The notes beneath the pieces are model-generated. The model saw only the letters and a program-made list of their open reading frames with translations. It did no database searches and had not been told where the DNA came from. From contig JAGNLV010000003.1 in NCBI GenBank assembly GCA_017999435.1, positions 434,001 to 498,000 of the forward strand: 64,000 bases of DNA. Reading direction: 5' to 3'. The DNA is from Candidatus Zixiibacteriota bacterium (GTDB lineage: Bacteria > Zixibacteria > MSB-5A5 > GN15 > FEB-12). Of this stretch, positions 17,430 to 25,778 are shown piece by piece (position 1 is the stretch's first letter; each line of letters starts with the position of its first letter). The translations under genes were made by a program, and so were the position numbers.

Positions 17430-17503
17430 ACCGGGACCGTTATGGTCCTGACGGGACCATTTGCGTTGATCGCGAAGAATGTCAGGACCACAAGGGTCCT
17501 GAC
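17430..17503. repeat. Dispersed two-hairpin repeat, copy 2 (inverted relative to copy 1)
   Basis: The 23-nt palindrome at 17481-17503 (half-sites GTCAGGACC and GGTCCTGAC) is the exact reverse complement of 119-141. A second, diverged palindrome lies at about 17431-17452, at the same distance as in copy 1. It starts directly after the stop codon of the secreted protein gene. The sharp 9-bp stem could also end that transcript. Confidence 0.75.
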
Positions 17504-17585
17504 CTACAGGAGATCAGGGCGGGGCGGGGTTCTGTCGCAGTGTGTCACGTTGACGGTCCTGGGGCGGACGCGGCGGGCGGGGACG

Positions 17586-18791
17586 TCACCCCGTGCGGCG
17601 GGCGACAGCATCGTGGATGATGGCGGCGTAGCGGGCGGCGAGCGGCCGGGCGGCGAACTGCTCGCGGGCAAAAGCGCACCCCGCCTCGGCGAGGCGGGCG
17701 CGCAGAGGATGGTCGGCGAGTAGGCGGAGGATCGCCTCGGCGAGGGCGGCGGTGTTGTCGGGTTCGACGAGCAGGCCGCGCCGTTCGTGGGCGATGATGT
17801 CGGTGATGCCGCCGGAAGCGGCGCCGATCACGGGGGCGCCGCAGAGCATCGCCTCCGAGAGCGCCAGCCCGAATCCCTCCTCGTGCGAGTTGAGGACCAC
17901 CATGCCGGCCCGGTTGTAGACGGTGCGGAGGCGGTCCTGGGGAATGGGCGGCGAGATGCGTACGCGCTCGCCCAGGCCGAAACGGTCGATCAGGGCGCGG
18001 ATCCCGTGTTCACCCGGACCGGCGCCGTATATCTCCAGGCGGGTGTCGGGGCGGTGCGCGGCGACGAGAGCGAAAGCTTTCACGAGGGCGTCGACGCGTT
18101 TCTGGGGGGTGAAGCGGGTGACGGCGACGATCGTGTGCGGTTCGCGCGGGACGGCCGGGTCGCGGTGGAATACGGTCTCGTCATGCGGCAGCGGGAGGAC
18201 CTCGAGAATCGGCGCCAGCCCGGGATCGAGCCCGGCGATAGCGTCGCGGAGGAAAGTCGAGACGAAAGTCCAGCGGTCGAGCCGCCGGCCGAGCGGCCGG
18301 AAATAGCGGTAGGCGGCGCCGGCGAACTTGCGGATCAGTCGCACATCGGTGCCGTGCGACGAGAGCACGAGCGGCAGGGTGGTGCGGTCGGCGATTGTTT
18401 TCAGGACAAACCCGGAGGGGACGAGCCAGTGGCCGGCAACCGCGTCGATGCGCTCGCGCACGAGCAGATCGAACGCGGCGGCGCGCCAGCAGTGGAGGAA
18501 GCGCCGGAACCGGAAGACGCCCGATACCGAGCCGAGGACGATGTGCTGCATGTGGCCGCGGTAGGCGACGTCCTCGTCCTGATCCCGGGCAGCGTAGCGG
18601 AAGCGGTGCACGCGCACGCCCTCGAGGTCCTCGCGCTCGGCGGCGCCGGGATCGTGGGGGGCAAGCACGATGGGACGCAGACCGTGGGGCTCCAGGTGTT
18701 TCGCCAGGAGGGCGATGAACACGCCGGCGTGATCCCCGGCCCGGCGGGGGTAGTTGTGGGTCAGGACGAGCAGGTTTATCGCGTTCGCCAT
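17586..18791 (-). CDS. Glycosyltransferase family 4
   Basis: A 401-aa GT-B fold glycosyltransferase. The N-terminal acceptor domain starts LLVLTHNYPRRAGDHAGVF, with VLSSHGTDVRLIRKFAGA. The C-terminal donor domain has VAVTRFTPQKRVDALVKAF, the ISPPIPQDRL segment and the EGFGLALSEAMLCGAPVIG motif, whose first Glu binds the nucleotide-sugar. It probably acts on envelope polysaccharide or glycolipid at the inner face of the cytoplasmic membrane; the sugar and acceptor cannot be read. The ATG at 18791 was chosen from the family N-terminus; the frame is open well beyond it but overlaps the divergent gene. It is divergent from the squalene/phytoene synthase gene. Confidence 0.92.
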   Translation of the reverse strand: MANAINLLVLTHNYPRRAGDHAGVFIALLAKHLEPHGLRPIVLAPHDPGAAEREDLEGVRVHRFRYAARDQDEDVAYRGHMQHIVLGSVSGVFRFRRFLHCWRAAAFDLLVRERIDAVAGHWLVPSGFVLKTIADRTTLPLVLSSHGTDVRLIRKFAGAAYRYFRPLGRRLDRWTFVSTFLRDAIAGLDPGLAPILEVLPLPHDETVFHRDPAVPREPHTIVAVTRFTPQKRVDALVKAFALVAAHRPDTRLEIYGAGPGEHGIRALIDRFGLGERVRISPPIPQDRLRTVYNRAGMVVLNSHEEGFGLALSEAMLCGAPVIGAASGGITDIIAHERRGLLVEPDNTAALAEAILRLLADHPLRARLAEAGCAFAREQFAARPLAARYAAIIHDAVARRTG

Positions 18792-18884
18792 CACCGCAGA
18801 GTAGGAAAAGGGCCGCGGCCGCGCCAAATATAATTTTCGGGCGGCGCGCTTATGTGTTATACTCCGGCTTACTCGGCGGTGACT

Positions 18885-19814
18885 ATGAAGACCCGGACTC
18901 CGATAGATTTCGCGCTCGATCTCGATTTTCGCGAGATTCTGACCAACCCGATTCTGGATATCGCGGCCCGGGTGTGGGAGGACGACCGGTACGAGGCCTT
19001 CCGCGTATGCTACCGGTCGATGCGGATCATCGACGACCTGGTGGACAATCAGAAGGCGGGGGGGCGGACGCTGGCGGTGGAGGAGCAGTGTTTGTTCGCC
19101 TCGATGATCGACGACTGGATCAATTCGCTGCGCCGCGGCCGGCCGGCCGACGCGTTCCAGGAGCAGTTTCTGGAGACGCTGCACCGCTACCGGCTGCCCC
19201 TGTGGCCCTGGGAGAAGCTGGCCGAGGCGATGGTGTACGATCTGTACCACAACGGATTCGCAACCTTCCGGGAGTTTCTTCGCTACACGGAAGGGGCGGC
19301 GGTAGCGCCGGCCTCGGTGTTTATGCACCTGTGCGCGGTGCGGCCGCACGCGACCGGGATTCTCGAGCCGGCTTTTGACATTCGCCGGGCGGCGCGGCCG
19401 CTGGCGGTGTTCTCCTACCTCGTGCATATCATGCGCGATTTCCGGAAAGATCAGACGGCGCACCTGCAGTATTTCGCCGACGACCTCATGGCGGAGGAGG
19501 GAGCCGCCCCTGAGGATCTCCAGCAGGCGGCGCGCGGCGGAGAGATTGTGCGCCCGGTCCGGGACCTGATGGGGCGGTACCGGGAGCTGGCCGAGCGTTA
19601 CCGGCGGATCTCGCGGCGGATGCTCGACCGGGTCCAGCCGGACCTGGCGCCCCGCTACGGGCTCAGTCTGGAGATTATCTACCAGCTCTATCTTCAGATA
19701 TTCGAACGAGTTGACCCGCGCTACGGGGACTGGTCGGCCGCCGAGCTGCAACCCCCGCCGGCGGCCGTGCAGGCGCGCATCGAGGCGACCATCCGGACTT
19801 TCCGGGCCGCCTGA
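18885..19814 (+). CDS. Squalene/phytoene synthase family protein
   Basis: A 309-aa all-alpha prenyl-diphosphate condensing enzyme. The first metal-binding motif is RIIDDLVDN. The second is present as HIMRDFRKD in the helix that normally carries DxxxD, and YLVHIMRDF matches the YCYxVAG-like position. Such enzymes join two C15 or C20 diphosphates to make squalene, hydroxysqualene (HpnC/D) or phytoene. No desaturase or hopanoid cyclase is nearby, so the product is unknown. ATG 18885 is preferred; an in-frame ATG at 18852 adds 11 residues. A TATACT at 18857-18862 could be its -10 box. It diverges from the glycosyltransferase gene. Confidence 0.82.
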   Translation: MKTRTPIDFALDLDFREILTNPILDIAARVWEDDRYEAFRVCYRSMRIIDDLVDNQKAGGRTLAVEEQCLFASMIDDWINSLRRGRPADAFQEQFLETLHRYRLPLWPWEKLAEAMVYDLYHNGFATFREFLRYTEGAAVAPASVFMHLCAVRPHATGILEPAFDIRRAARPLAVFSYLVHIMRDFRKDQTAHLQYFADDLMAEEGAAPEDLQQAARGGEIVRPVRDLMGRYRELAERYRRISRRMLDRVQPDLAPRYGLSLEIIYQLYLQIFERVDPRYGDWSAAELQPPPAAVQARIEATIRTFRAA

Positions 19815-19936
19815 GTTTGCACTTTCTGGGGAAGAAACCCCGCCCTACATTGGTAGTGATGCTGACGGCGGCGGAAGGATCCGGCGAAAGGCCGGCGTGA
19901 ACGCCGCCGGGAAGGTGTATAACAGTGGAGGAACGA

Positions 19937-21280
19937 ATGGCTCGTCTAGTCGGCATAATTTGTGTGGGCGTACTGACGGCGGCCGCAGCCGGCGCGGAAG
20001 AGGTCGCGGTCACGGTGTACAACAGCAACCTCGGCGTGGTGAGCGAAGTGCGCGACCTGTCGTTCGTCACGGGGACGGGGGAAGTGGCGTTTCGCGACGT
20101 CCCGGATCAGATCGATCCAGCTTCGGTGCGTTTCGAACTGGTGGGGTCGCGGCAGGGCATTTCCATTCTGGAACAAAACTACGCCTACGACCTGGTGAGT
20201 GTCGACAAGATCTACTCGCGCTACGTGGATTACGACATCGAAGTGCTCGACAAGCAGGGGAACCTGATCGGCGGGACGCTCCTGGCGGCGGGCCAGGGAG
20301 CGATCACGCTGCGGGACGCCTCCGGGCGGGTGAAAGTGGTTCTCCTGGAAAATGTCACGCAGGTGAATTTCCCGACACTCCCGGAGGGGCTGATCACGCG
20401 GCCGACGCTGTTCTGGCGGTATGCGGCGGAAACGGGGGGATCGTTTCCGGCGCGCGTGAGTTACCAGACCTACGGGCTGTCGTGGGAGGCGGAATATGTC
20501 GGGGTGCTGAGCGCCGACGAGAAGACGCTGGACCTCTCGGGCTGGGCCTCGATCACCAACAACACGAGCAAGACGTTCGCGGACGCGACGCTGACGCTGG
20601 TCGCGGGGGATATCAGCCGGGCGCCGCAGGCGAAAGCGGCCGGCATGGCGCGGATGGACATGCTGGCGACCGCGGAAGCGGGGTTCGAAGAAAAGGCCTT
20701 CTTTGAATATCACCTCTACACGCTGCCGCGCCCGTCGACGGTGGCCGGCAAGGAGGTCAAGCAGATTTCTCTGTTTGAGCCGGCGCGGACGGCGGCGGAG
20801 AAGCGGTTCGTGTACCGTCCCGAACAGAATGCGCAGCAGGTCGAGGTGGCGCTCCAGGTGGTCAATGCCGAGCAGGCGGGGCTGGGGATGCCGCTGCCGG
20901 AGGGACGGGTGCGGGTTTTCCAGGCGGATGCCGACGGTTCCCTGATTTTGCTCGGGGAGGACCGGATCAACCACACGCCGCGCGACGAGAAGATCGACAT
21001 CCGCGTCGGGTACGCCTTCGACATCGTGCCCGAGGAGAAGCTCATGAACCAGACGCGCGTGTCGCAGCAGGTGGAAGAGCGCGCCTACGAGCTCCAGCTG
21101 CGCAACCGGAAAGATGAGCCGGTGACCGTGCACGTGGAGAAGGCGCTTCCCGGCGACTGGCAGGTGATCGCCGCCGATTTCCGGTACGAGAGGAAGGATG
21201 CGCGGACGTTGACGTTTGACGTCCCGGTTCCGGCCCGCGACACGACGACGCTGAATTACACAGTGCGGGTGAAGTGGTGA
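19937..21280 (+). CDS. Secreted DUF4139 domain protein
   Basis: A 447-aa protein with a signal peptide (VGIICVGVLTAAAAGA) and a DUF4139-type architecture. The N-terminal strand VAVTVYNSNLGVVSEVRDLS carries the family's phi-YN-x-NLG-like opening. The central segment VSYQTYGLSWEAEYVGVLS is followed by TLDLSGWASITNNTSKTFADA, the family hallmark. The C-terminal beta part ends with TTLNYTVRV. The biochemical role of the family is unknown. GGAGGAA precedes ATG 19937. The gene lies 122 nt after the prenyl synthase. Confidence 0.85.
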   Translation: MARLVGIICVGVLTAAAAGAEEVAVTVYNSNLGVVSEVRDLSFVTGTGEVAFRDVPDQIDPASVRFELVGSRQGISILEQNYAYDLVSVDKIYSRYVDYDIEVLDKQGNLIGGTLLAAGQGAITLRDASGRVKVVLLENVTQVNFPTLPEGLITRPTLFWRYAAETGGSFPARVSYQTYGLSWEAEYVGVLSADEKTLDLSGWASITNNTSKTFADATLTLVAGDISRAPQAKAAGMARMDMLATAEAGFEEKAFFEYHLYTLPRPSTVAGKEVKQISLFEPARTAAEKRFVYRPEQNAQQVEVALQVVNAEQAGLGMPLPEGRVRVFQADADGSLILLGEDRINHTPRDEKIDIRVGYAFDIVPEEKLMNQTRVSQQVEERAYELQLRNRKDEPVTVHVEKALPGDWQVIAADFRYERKDARTLTFDVPVPARDTTTLNYTVRVKW

Positions 21281-21292
21281 CGCACAGAGCGG

Positions 21293-21321
21293 TTGACAAG
21301 CCCGGTGCGAGTCTGTAGATT
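21293..21321 (+). promoter_or_regulatory. Sigma-70-type promoter
   Basis: TTGACA (21293-21298), 17-nt spacer, TAGATT (21316-21321). One of the best consensus promoters in the window, serving the TPR gene at 21370. Confidence 0.8.
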
Positions 21322-21369
21322 CGCCCAGCGAATGAGGAAGGTCTCTGAATGAACCCAGGAGGTACCGTT

Positions 21370-22773
21370 TTGAAAAGAACAGCTGTGATAGTCATAGTGA
21401 TGCTCGCGGCCGCGGCCCTGCTGGCGGGCAGCTCTTTGGGCGGGGGCAAACCGCTGAAAGCGATGATCAGCGGCGCCAAGATCGCGATCATCGAGGGCCG
21501 GCCGGATGAAGCGCTGCTCCTGCTCGACACGGTGGCAATCAGTTTCGGGGCGGTGCCGGAGGCCTACCAGTGGACGTTCCGGGTGTACGCCGACAAGATG
21601 GAGGGCGCGGCGGGACTGGACGCCAAGCGGCCCCACCTGGTGAAGATGCTGGCGTACATCGACTCACTGCACCTGACCTGCGAGGGGAAGATTCCGGTGC
21701 AGGACAAGAAGTATCTGAAAGACTGCGCGAAGTACATCCAGCTGGCCGACTCCACCAAGGTCAAGTACTTCCGGTTCTTCTATAATCTTGGTCACGGTCA
21801 GGTGAAGACGCTCGAACAGCTGGCCGGCAGCCTCGAGGGGGAAACCGACTCGACGCGTCTGGCCTACATCCGCGACCAGATCAACACCAACATCGACTCC
21901 GTGATCGCCAACATGAGCATGGCGATCCTGATCGACTCGAGCGACTACAGCCCGTATGTGGCGATCGGCGACTCCTACGACCGGGCGGGCAACTACGAGA
22001 AAGCGATCGAGTGGATGACGCGCGGTTACGAGCGGGCGAAGAACCCGCTGCTGCTCTCGCAACAGCTGGCGTACTACCATGTGCGTCAGGATGACTACTG
22101 CGGGGCGATCCCGTATTTCCAGGAGTACCTGAAGGCGTATCCCGATTCGCTGAACACGATGAACTACCTCGCCGCCTGCTACAACAACTGCGGCCTGGCG
22201 CCGGAGAAGCGGATCTATGTCGACTCGGCCATGACGATCTACCGGGTGATCCTCGAGCGGGCGCCGGAGAACCCGAACGTGTGGGCGGCCGGCGGCCGGT
22301 ACTTCCTCATCAAGGCGCAGGACATGTCCGACTCGGCCTCGGCGGCGCGCACCCGGCAGGATGCGGCCGCGGCCGCGCAGTTCGATCTCCTGCGGCGCGC
22401 CATGTTCGATTCCTCGCGGACCTATTTCCGGACAGCCTGGGAGCAGGCGCCCGCGGACGTGGCGATCGCCGAGCAGTTTGCCTTCACCTCGGCCCTGCTG
22501 GAGGACTGCCCCGCGGCGGTGAAGGGATTCGAGGTGGTCGCGGAGGCCAAACCGGACAACGCGGAGAACTGGATCTCGCTGGGCGACTGCTATCTGCGGA
22601 TGGCGGACTTCCCGAACGCCGTGCGGGCGTACGAGAAAGTCGCCGCGCTCCAGCCCGGCAAACTCAAGATATGGGAGAACCTGGGCGCCCTCTACAAGGA
22701 GACCGGCCAGGCGGACAAAGCGGCCGAGGCGGCCAAGAAAGTCCAGGAGTTGTCGGCGGCCGGGCAGGGATGA
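21370..22773 (+). CDS. Secreted TPR protein
   Basis: A protein of about 467 aa with a signal sequence (AVIVIVMLAAAALLAGSSLG) and tandem TPR units, clearest at YVAIGDSYDRAGNYEKAIEW, SQQLAYYHVRQDDYCGAIPY, ENWISLGDCYLRMADFPNAV and KIWENLGALYKETGQADKAA. It is probably a periplasmic scaffold. Start choice: the TTG at 21370 has a perfect AGGAGGT 6 nt upstream, while an in-frame ATG at 21349 has GAGGAAGG 8 nt upstream, so both are usable and differ by seven residues. The gene has its own promoter at 21293 and its own terminator at 22823. Confidence 0.85.
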   Translation: MKRTAVIVIVMLAAAALLAGSSLGGGKPLKAMISGAKIAIIEGRPDEALLLLDTVAISFGAVPEAYQWTFRVYADKMEGAAGLDAKRPHLVKMLAYIDSLHLTCEGKIPVQDKKYLKDCAKYIQLADSTKVKYFRFFYNLGHGQVKTLEQLAGSLEGETDSTRLAYIRDQINTNIDSVIANMSMAILIDSSDYSPYVAIGDSYDRAGNYEKAIEWMTRGYERAKNPLLLSQQLAYYHVRQDDYCGAIPYFQEYLKAYPDSLNTMNYLAACYNNCGLAPEKRIYVDSAMTIYRVILERAPENPNVWAAGGRYFLIKAQDMSDSASAARTRQDAAAAAQFDLLRRAMFDSSRTYFRTAWEQAPADVAIAEQFAFTSALLEDCPAAVKGFEVVAEAKPDNAENWISLGDCYLRMADFPNAVRAYEKVAALQPGKLKIWENLGALYKETGQADKAAEAAKKVQELSAAGQG

Positions 22774-22822
22774 GCCGGACTCCCCGGCGAACCATCGGCA
22801 ACGATGTTGTGAGATTCACCCA

Positions 22823-22850
22823 CGGCAGGCTTCGGCCTGCCGTTTTTCTT
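22823..22850 (+). terminator. Rho-independent terminator abutting the priA start
   Basis: A perfect 8-bp stem CGGCAGGC-TTCG-GCCTGCCG with a UUCG loop followed by TTTTTCTT. It ends the TPR transcript only 6 nt before the priA ATG. Confidence 0.92.
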
Positions 22851-22855
22851 CCACC

Positions 22856-25261
22856 ATGGCGGCACGACACGCTTCAGGCGGACCGTACGTAAACGTGGCG
22901 GTCGCGGGACCGATGCAGCGAACGTTCACTTATGCGCTGCCGCCGGGGTCGGCACCCCTCTCCCCCGGCCAGCGCGTTCTGGTGCCGTTCGGGCGCTCCC
23001 GCACCGTGGGCTTCTACCTCGGGCCGGCCGGCCGCCCTCCAGAGGGGATCGCGGCCAAGCCGCTCGGGCGGGCGATCGATCCCTACAGCTATTTCTCCGA
23101 CGAGTTGTTTGCCCTGTGCGTGTGGATGGCGGAGTACTACCTGGCGAACCCGGCCGACTGCCTGAGCGCAGCCCTGCCGCCGACGATCAAGAACCGGGCC
23201 GAGGCGCACCTGGTGTGGACGGAGGCGGCGGCGGAGGCCGCTCCGGAGCTGCGCGACCTGATCCGGCCGGGGCGGCAACTGCGGCCGTCCGACCTGACCG
23301 CGCTTCGGCGGCGGCGCCTCCCGGTGGCGCGCCTGGTGGCCGCCGGCGCCGTGGTGGAGCGCTGGCCCGAGGCCAACGCCCACACCGGGCAGCCGGTGGT
23401 CGGCTACCGCGCCGCCCGCCTCCCGGCCTGGGAGGAGTGGTTTGCGCGCGCCAAGGTCAAGCCGTACCCGTTCGACGGCATGAAGAGCCGGGCCGAACTC
23501 TTGGCCGCCGGCTGGACGGCGCACTATGTGGCCAAGGCGATCCGCGAGGGGCTGTTGGAGCCCTGTTACCGCGAGGAGACCGCCGACCTCTACGACATGA
23601 TCGCACCGCGCGAAAACCTCGAGCAGATCCGGCTGACGCACCAACAGGAGGCGATCTTCCGGCAACTCCGCCCGGCGGCGGCCAACCCGGCCTTCGGCGT
23701 CCACCTCCTCCACGGGGTGACCGGCTCGGGCAAGACGATTGTGTACTGCCACCTGGCGCGCGAGGTGGTCGCGGCCGGGCGGACGGTGCTCGTGCTCACG
23801 CCGGAGATTGCACTCACGGGCACGACCCTGGCGTACTTTCGTGGATTTTTCGGCGACCGGGTGACCGTCATTCACTCGGCGATGAGCGACCGCGAGCGGC
23901 TGGCCAGCTTCAACGGGATCCGTGCCGGCACATACCCGATCGTGATCGGGCCGCGCTCGGCCATCTTTGCGCCGCTTGCGCATCTCGGCCTGGTGATTGT
24001 CGACGAGGAACACGATCCGAGCTACAAGCAGGACGATCCGGCGCCCCGCTTCCACGGGCGGGACTGCGCGATCATGCGCGGGCGGATCAAGGATGTCCCG
24101 GTGCTGCTCGGCTCCGCCTCCCCCTCGATCGAATCGTACTACCAGGCGCAGACCGGGAAGTACCGGCTGCTGGAATTGACCGAGCGGCCGGCCGGAGCGA
24201 CGCTGCCGGCGGTGCGGGTGATCGACATGAAAACCGACCGCCTGGGCGGCGACCTCCCCTTCCTCTCCTACTCGCTCAAGAAGGAGGTTGACGAGCGGCT
24301 GGCCCGCGACGAGCAGGTGATCCTGTTTCTCAACCGGCGCGGCTACTCGCCGCAGCTGAAGTGCAGCCGCTGCGGGCGGGTGCCGGGCTGCCCGAACTGC
24401 CAGGTGAAACTGACCTATCATAAGGAGGGGCGGAAACTGTCCTGCCACTACTGCGGGTGGGTGGAGCAGCGCTACGACGCCTGCCCCTCGTGCGGCGACC
24501 CGCACTTCTTTCCGGTCGGCGCGGGAACCCAGCGGGTGGAAGAAACGATCCCGCGGCTATTCGAGAGAGCGGCGGCGCTCCGGCTGGATTCCGATTCCGC
24601 AACCGGCAGGCGGCGACTGCACGAGATTTTGACGGACTTTTCAGCAGGCAAAGCGAATCTGCTGCTGGGGACGCAGATGGTGACGAAAGGGCTCGACCTG
24701 CCGGGCGTGACGCTGGTCGGGGTGCTGGCGGCCGACGCCCTGCTGGACCTCCCCGACTTCCGGGCCTCGGAGCGGGCGTTTGCGCAACTGCTGCAGGTGG
24801 CCGGACGCTCGGGGCGGGCGGCCAAGCCGGGTGAGGTGCTCATTCAGACCTACGACCCGGAGCACCCGGTGATCGACCGCGCCGCGGCCCAGGATTACCG
24901 GGGGTTTTATGAGTCCGAAATCCGCAAGCGGGAGGAACTCGGCTATCCCCCCTACTCCCGGCTGGTCAATTTCGTGCTGTCGGGCGACGACGCCAAGCGG
25001 CTCGAGGAGGCGGCGCTCGCATTCCGGGAGGAACTCGATGCACGCATGCGCGAGGCCGGGGTGAACGGGCGGGTGCTCGGTCCGGCCCCCTGCCCCCTGT
25101 ACTACCTGCGGTCGACCTACCGCCGGCACCTCTTTGTCAAGACGCGGCAGATCCGGGCGCTGGTGGTGATGCTGTCGGCCTGGGAGCAGCAGACCGCGCG
25201 GTTCGGGCTGCCGGCGAAGATCAAGGTTGTCGTGGATGTCGATCCGAACGATATGATGTAG
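22856..25261 (+). CDS. priA: Primosomal protein N' (replication restart helicase PriA)
   Basis: An 801-aa SF2 3'-5' helicase that reloads the replisome at abandoned forks. An N-terminal 3'-DNA-binding domain (RTFTYALPPG...RVLVPFGRSRTVGFYLG) and a winged-helix region precede Walker A VTGSGKTIVY, the DEEH box (VDEEHDPSYKQDDP) and GPRSAIFAPL. The zinc-binding insert has eight Cys: CSRCGRVPGCPNC and CHYCGWVEQRYDACPSCG. VTKGLDLPGVTLVGVL and QVAGRSGR follow, with the C-terminal domain to the end. No Shine-Dalgarno is seen at ATG 22856, and a terminator sits directly upstream. A GTG at 22892 after AGGCGG is an alternative that would match the family N-terminus. Confidence 0.96.
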   Translation: MAARHASGGPYVNVAVAGPMQRTFTYALPPGSAPLSPGQRVLVPFGRSRTVGFYLGPAGRPPEGIAAKPLGRAIDPYSYFSDELFALCVWMAEYYLANPADCLSAALPPTIKNRAEAHLVWTEAAAEAAPELRDLIRPGRQLRPSDLTALRRRRLPVARLVAAGAVVERWPEANAHTGQPVVGYRAARLPAWEEWFARAKVKPYPFDGMKSRAELLAAGWTAHYVAKAIREGLLEPCYREETADLYDMIAPRENLEQIRLTHQQEAIFRQLRPAAANPAFGVHLLHGVTGSGKTIVYCHLAREVVAAGRTVLVLTPEIALTGTTLAYFRGFFGDRVTVIHSAMSDRERLASFNGIRAGTYPIVIGPRSAIFAPLAHLGLVIVDEEHDPSYKQDDPAPRFHGRDCAIMRGRIKDVPVLLGSASPSIESYYQAQTGKYRLLELTERPAGATLPAVRVIDMKTDRLGGDLPFLSYSLKKEVDERLARDEQVILFLNRRGYSPQLKCSRCGRVPGCPNCQVKLTYHKEGRKLSCHYCGWVEQRYDACPSCGDPHFFPVGAGTQRVEETIPRLFERAAALRLDSDSATGRRRLHEILTDFSAGKANLLLGTQMVTKGLDLPGVTLVGVLAADALLDLPDFRASERAFAQLLQVAGRSGRAAKPGEVLIQTYDPEHPVIDRAAAQDYRGFYESEIRKREELGYPPYSRLVNFVLSGDDAKRLEEAALAFREELDARMREAGVNGRVLGPAPCPLYYLRSTYRRHLFVKTRQIRALVVMLSAWEQQTARFGLPAKIKVVVDVDPNDMM

Positions 25262-25287
25262 CCAGGCCGGGGCGGCCAAGACAGAAA

Positions 25288-25481
25288 AACCGCCGGTCCG
25301 GCCATGCCTTTCGTTCCCCTCAAAGCACTCGTAGAGCCGACTCCGGCGGTTCTTCCGACTGTGACACTGTGGCTCTCTCGGAAGAAGGACGCACAAAGAG
25401 GTCTCCTCTTTGCAGAGCAGCCGGAATTCCCTTCCGACTGGTCCGCGTGAGGAAGCGCGGGCGGGCTTCCATATCCGCCCG
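25288..25481. ncRNA. Candidate structured RNA in a 517-nt intergenic region
   Basis: Five successive stems are visible: A, AACCGCCGG (25288) with CCGGCGGTT (25343); B, TTCTTCCGA (25350) with TCGGAAGAA (25378), 9 bp perfect; C, CAAAGAGG-TCT-CCTCTTTG (25394-25412); D, CCGCG/CGCGG (25443/25456); E, CGGGCGG/CCGCCCG (25458/25475). CTTCCGACTG occurs twice (about 25352 and 25431), so the TCGGAAG arm at 25378 could pair with either copy, as in a switch. On the minus strand the far end reads CCGGCGG then TTTTT, like a terminator. No known RNA family recognised; strand uncertain. Confidence 0.35.
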
Positions 25482-25693
25482 TCGCATGCGTATGTAACAA
25501 GTTTTGTGCCGGATCGTTTCCGCAATTCCCAACATTCGGCGATCGCACAGTACGGCAAGAACTTAACCAATTGATGGCTTCGGCGGGCATTCGCGCGGAC
25601 GCACGAATCACCCCTAAAATCGGCCGGTTTGGTCGTGAGAAAAAACGAATTGCCGTTCCGGGGAGTGGTCGCGGGCGCCATCGCCGGACAGCA
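25482..25693. other. Non-coding remainder of the priA-rplY gap
   Basis: Between the structured segment and the terminator at 25694 I see no credible gene on either strand. A 71-codon minus-strand ORF (25320-25535) runs through the hairpins but lacks a Shine-Dalgarno site and protein-like composition. The pth gene that often follows rplY is not here. Confidence 0.5.
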
Positions 25694-25723
25694 GAAAGCC
25701 GCCGGGGTGAACCGGCGGCTTTC
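25694..25723. terminator. Terminator hairpin after rplY
   Basis: A perfect 12-bp stem GAAAGCCGCCGG / CCGGCGGCTTTC with a 6-nt loop, 56 nt beyond the rplY stop on the minus strand. The T-tract is interrupted (CTTTCTGCTGT). Confidence 0.75.
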
Positions 25724-25778
25724 GAGAACGAACTGCCACTTGATGGCTGATGGTGATCGTGTGGAACGAAGGAGGGGC

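Noticed and set aside
119-17503. CRISPR-like interpretation of the 23-nt repeats
   Set aside because: Only two copies 17 kb apart in opposite orientation with no spacer array and no cas genes.
17586-19751. A 721-aa minus-strand protein including the glycosyltransferase
   Set aside because: The N-terminal 320 residues are the antisense shadow of the squalene/phytoene synthase gene; the family start is at 18791.
25320-25535. A 71-aa minus-strand ORF in the rplY-priA gap
   Set aside because: It runs through strong hairpins, has no Shine-Dalgarno site and no protein-like pattern; the region looks like structured RNA.
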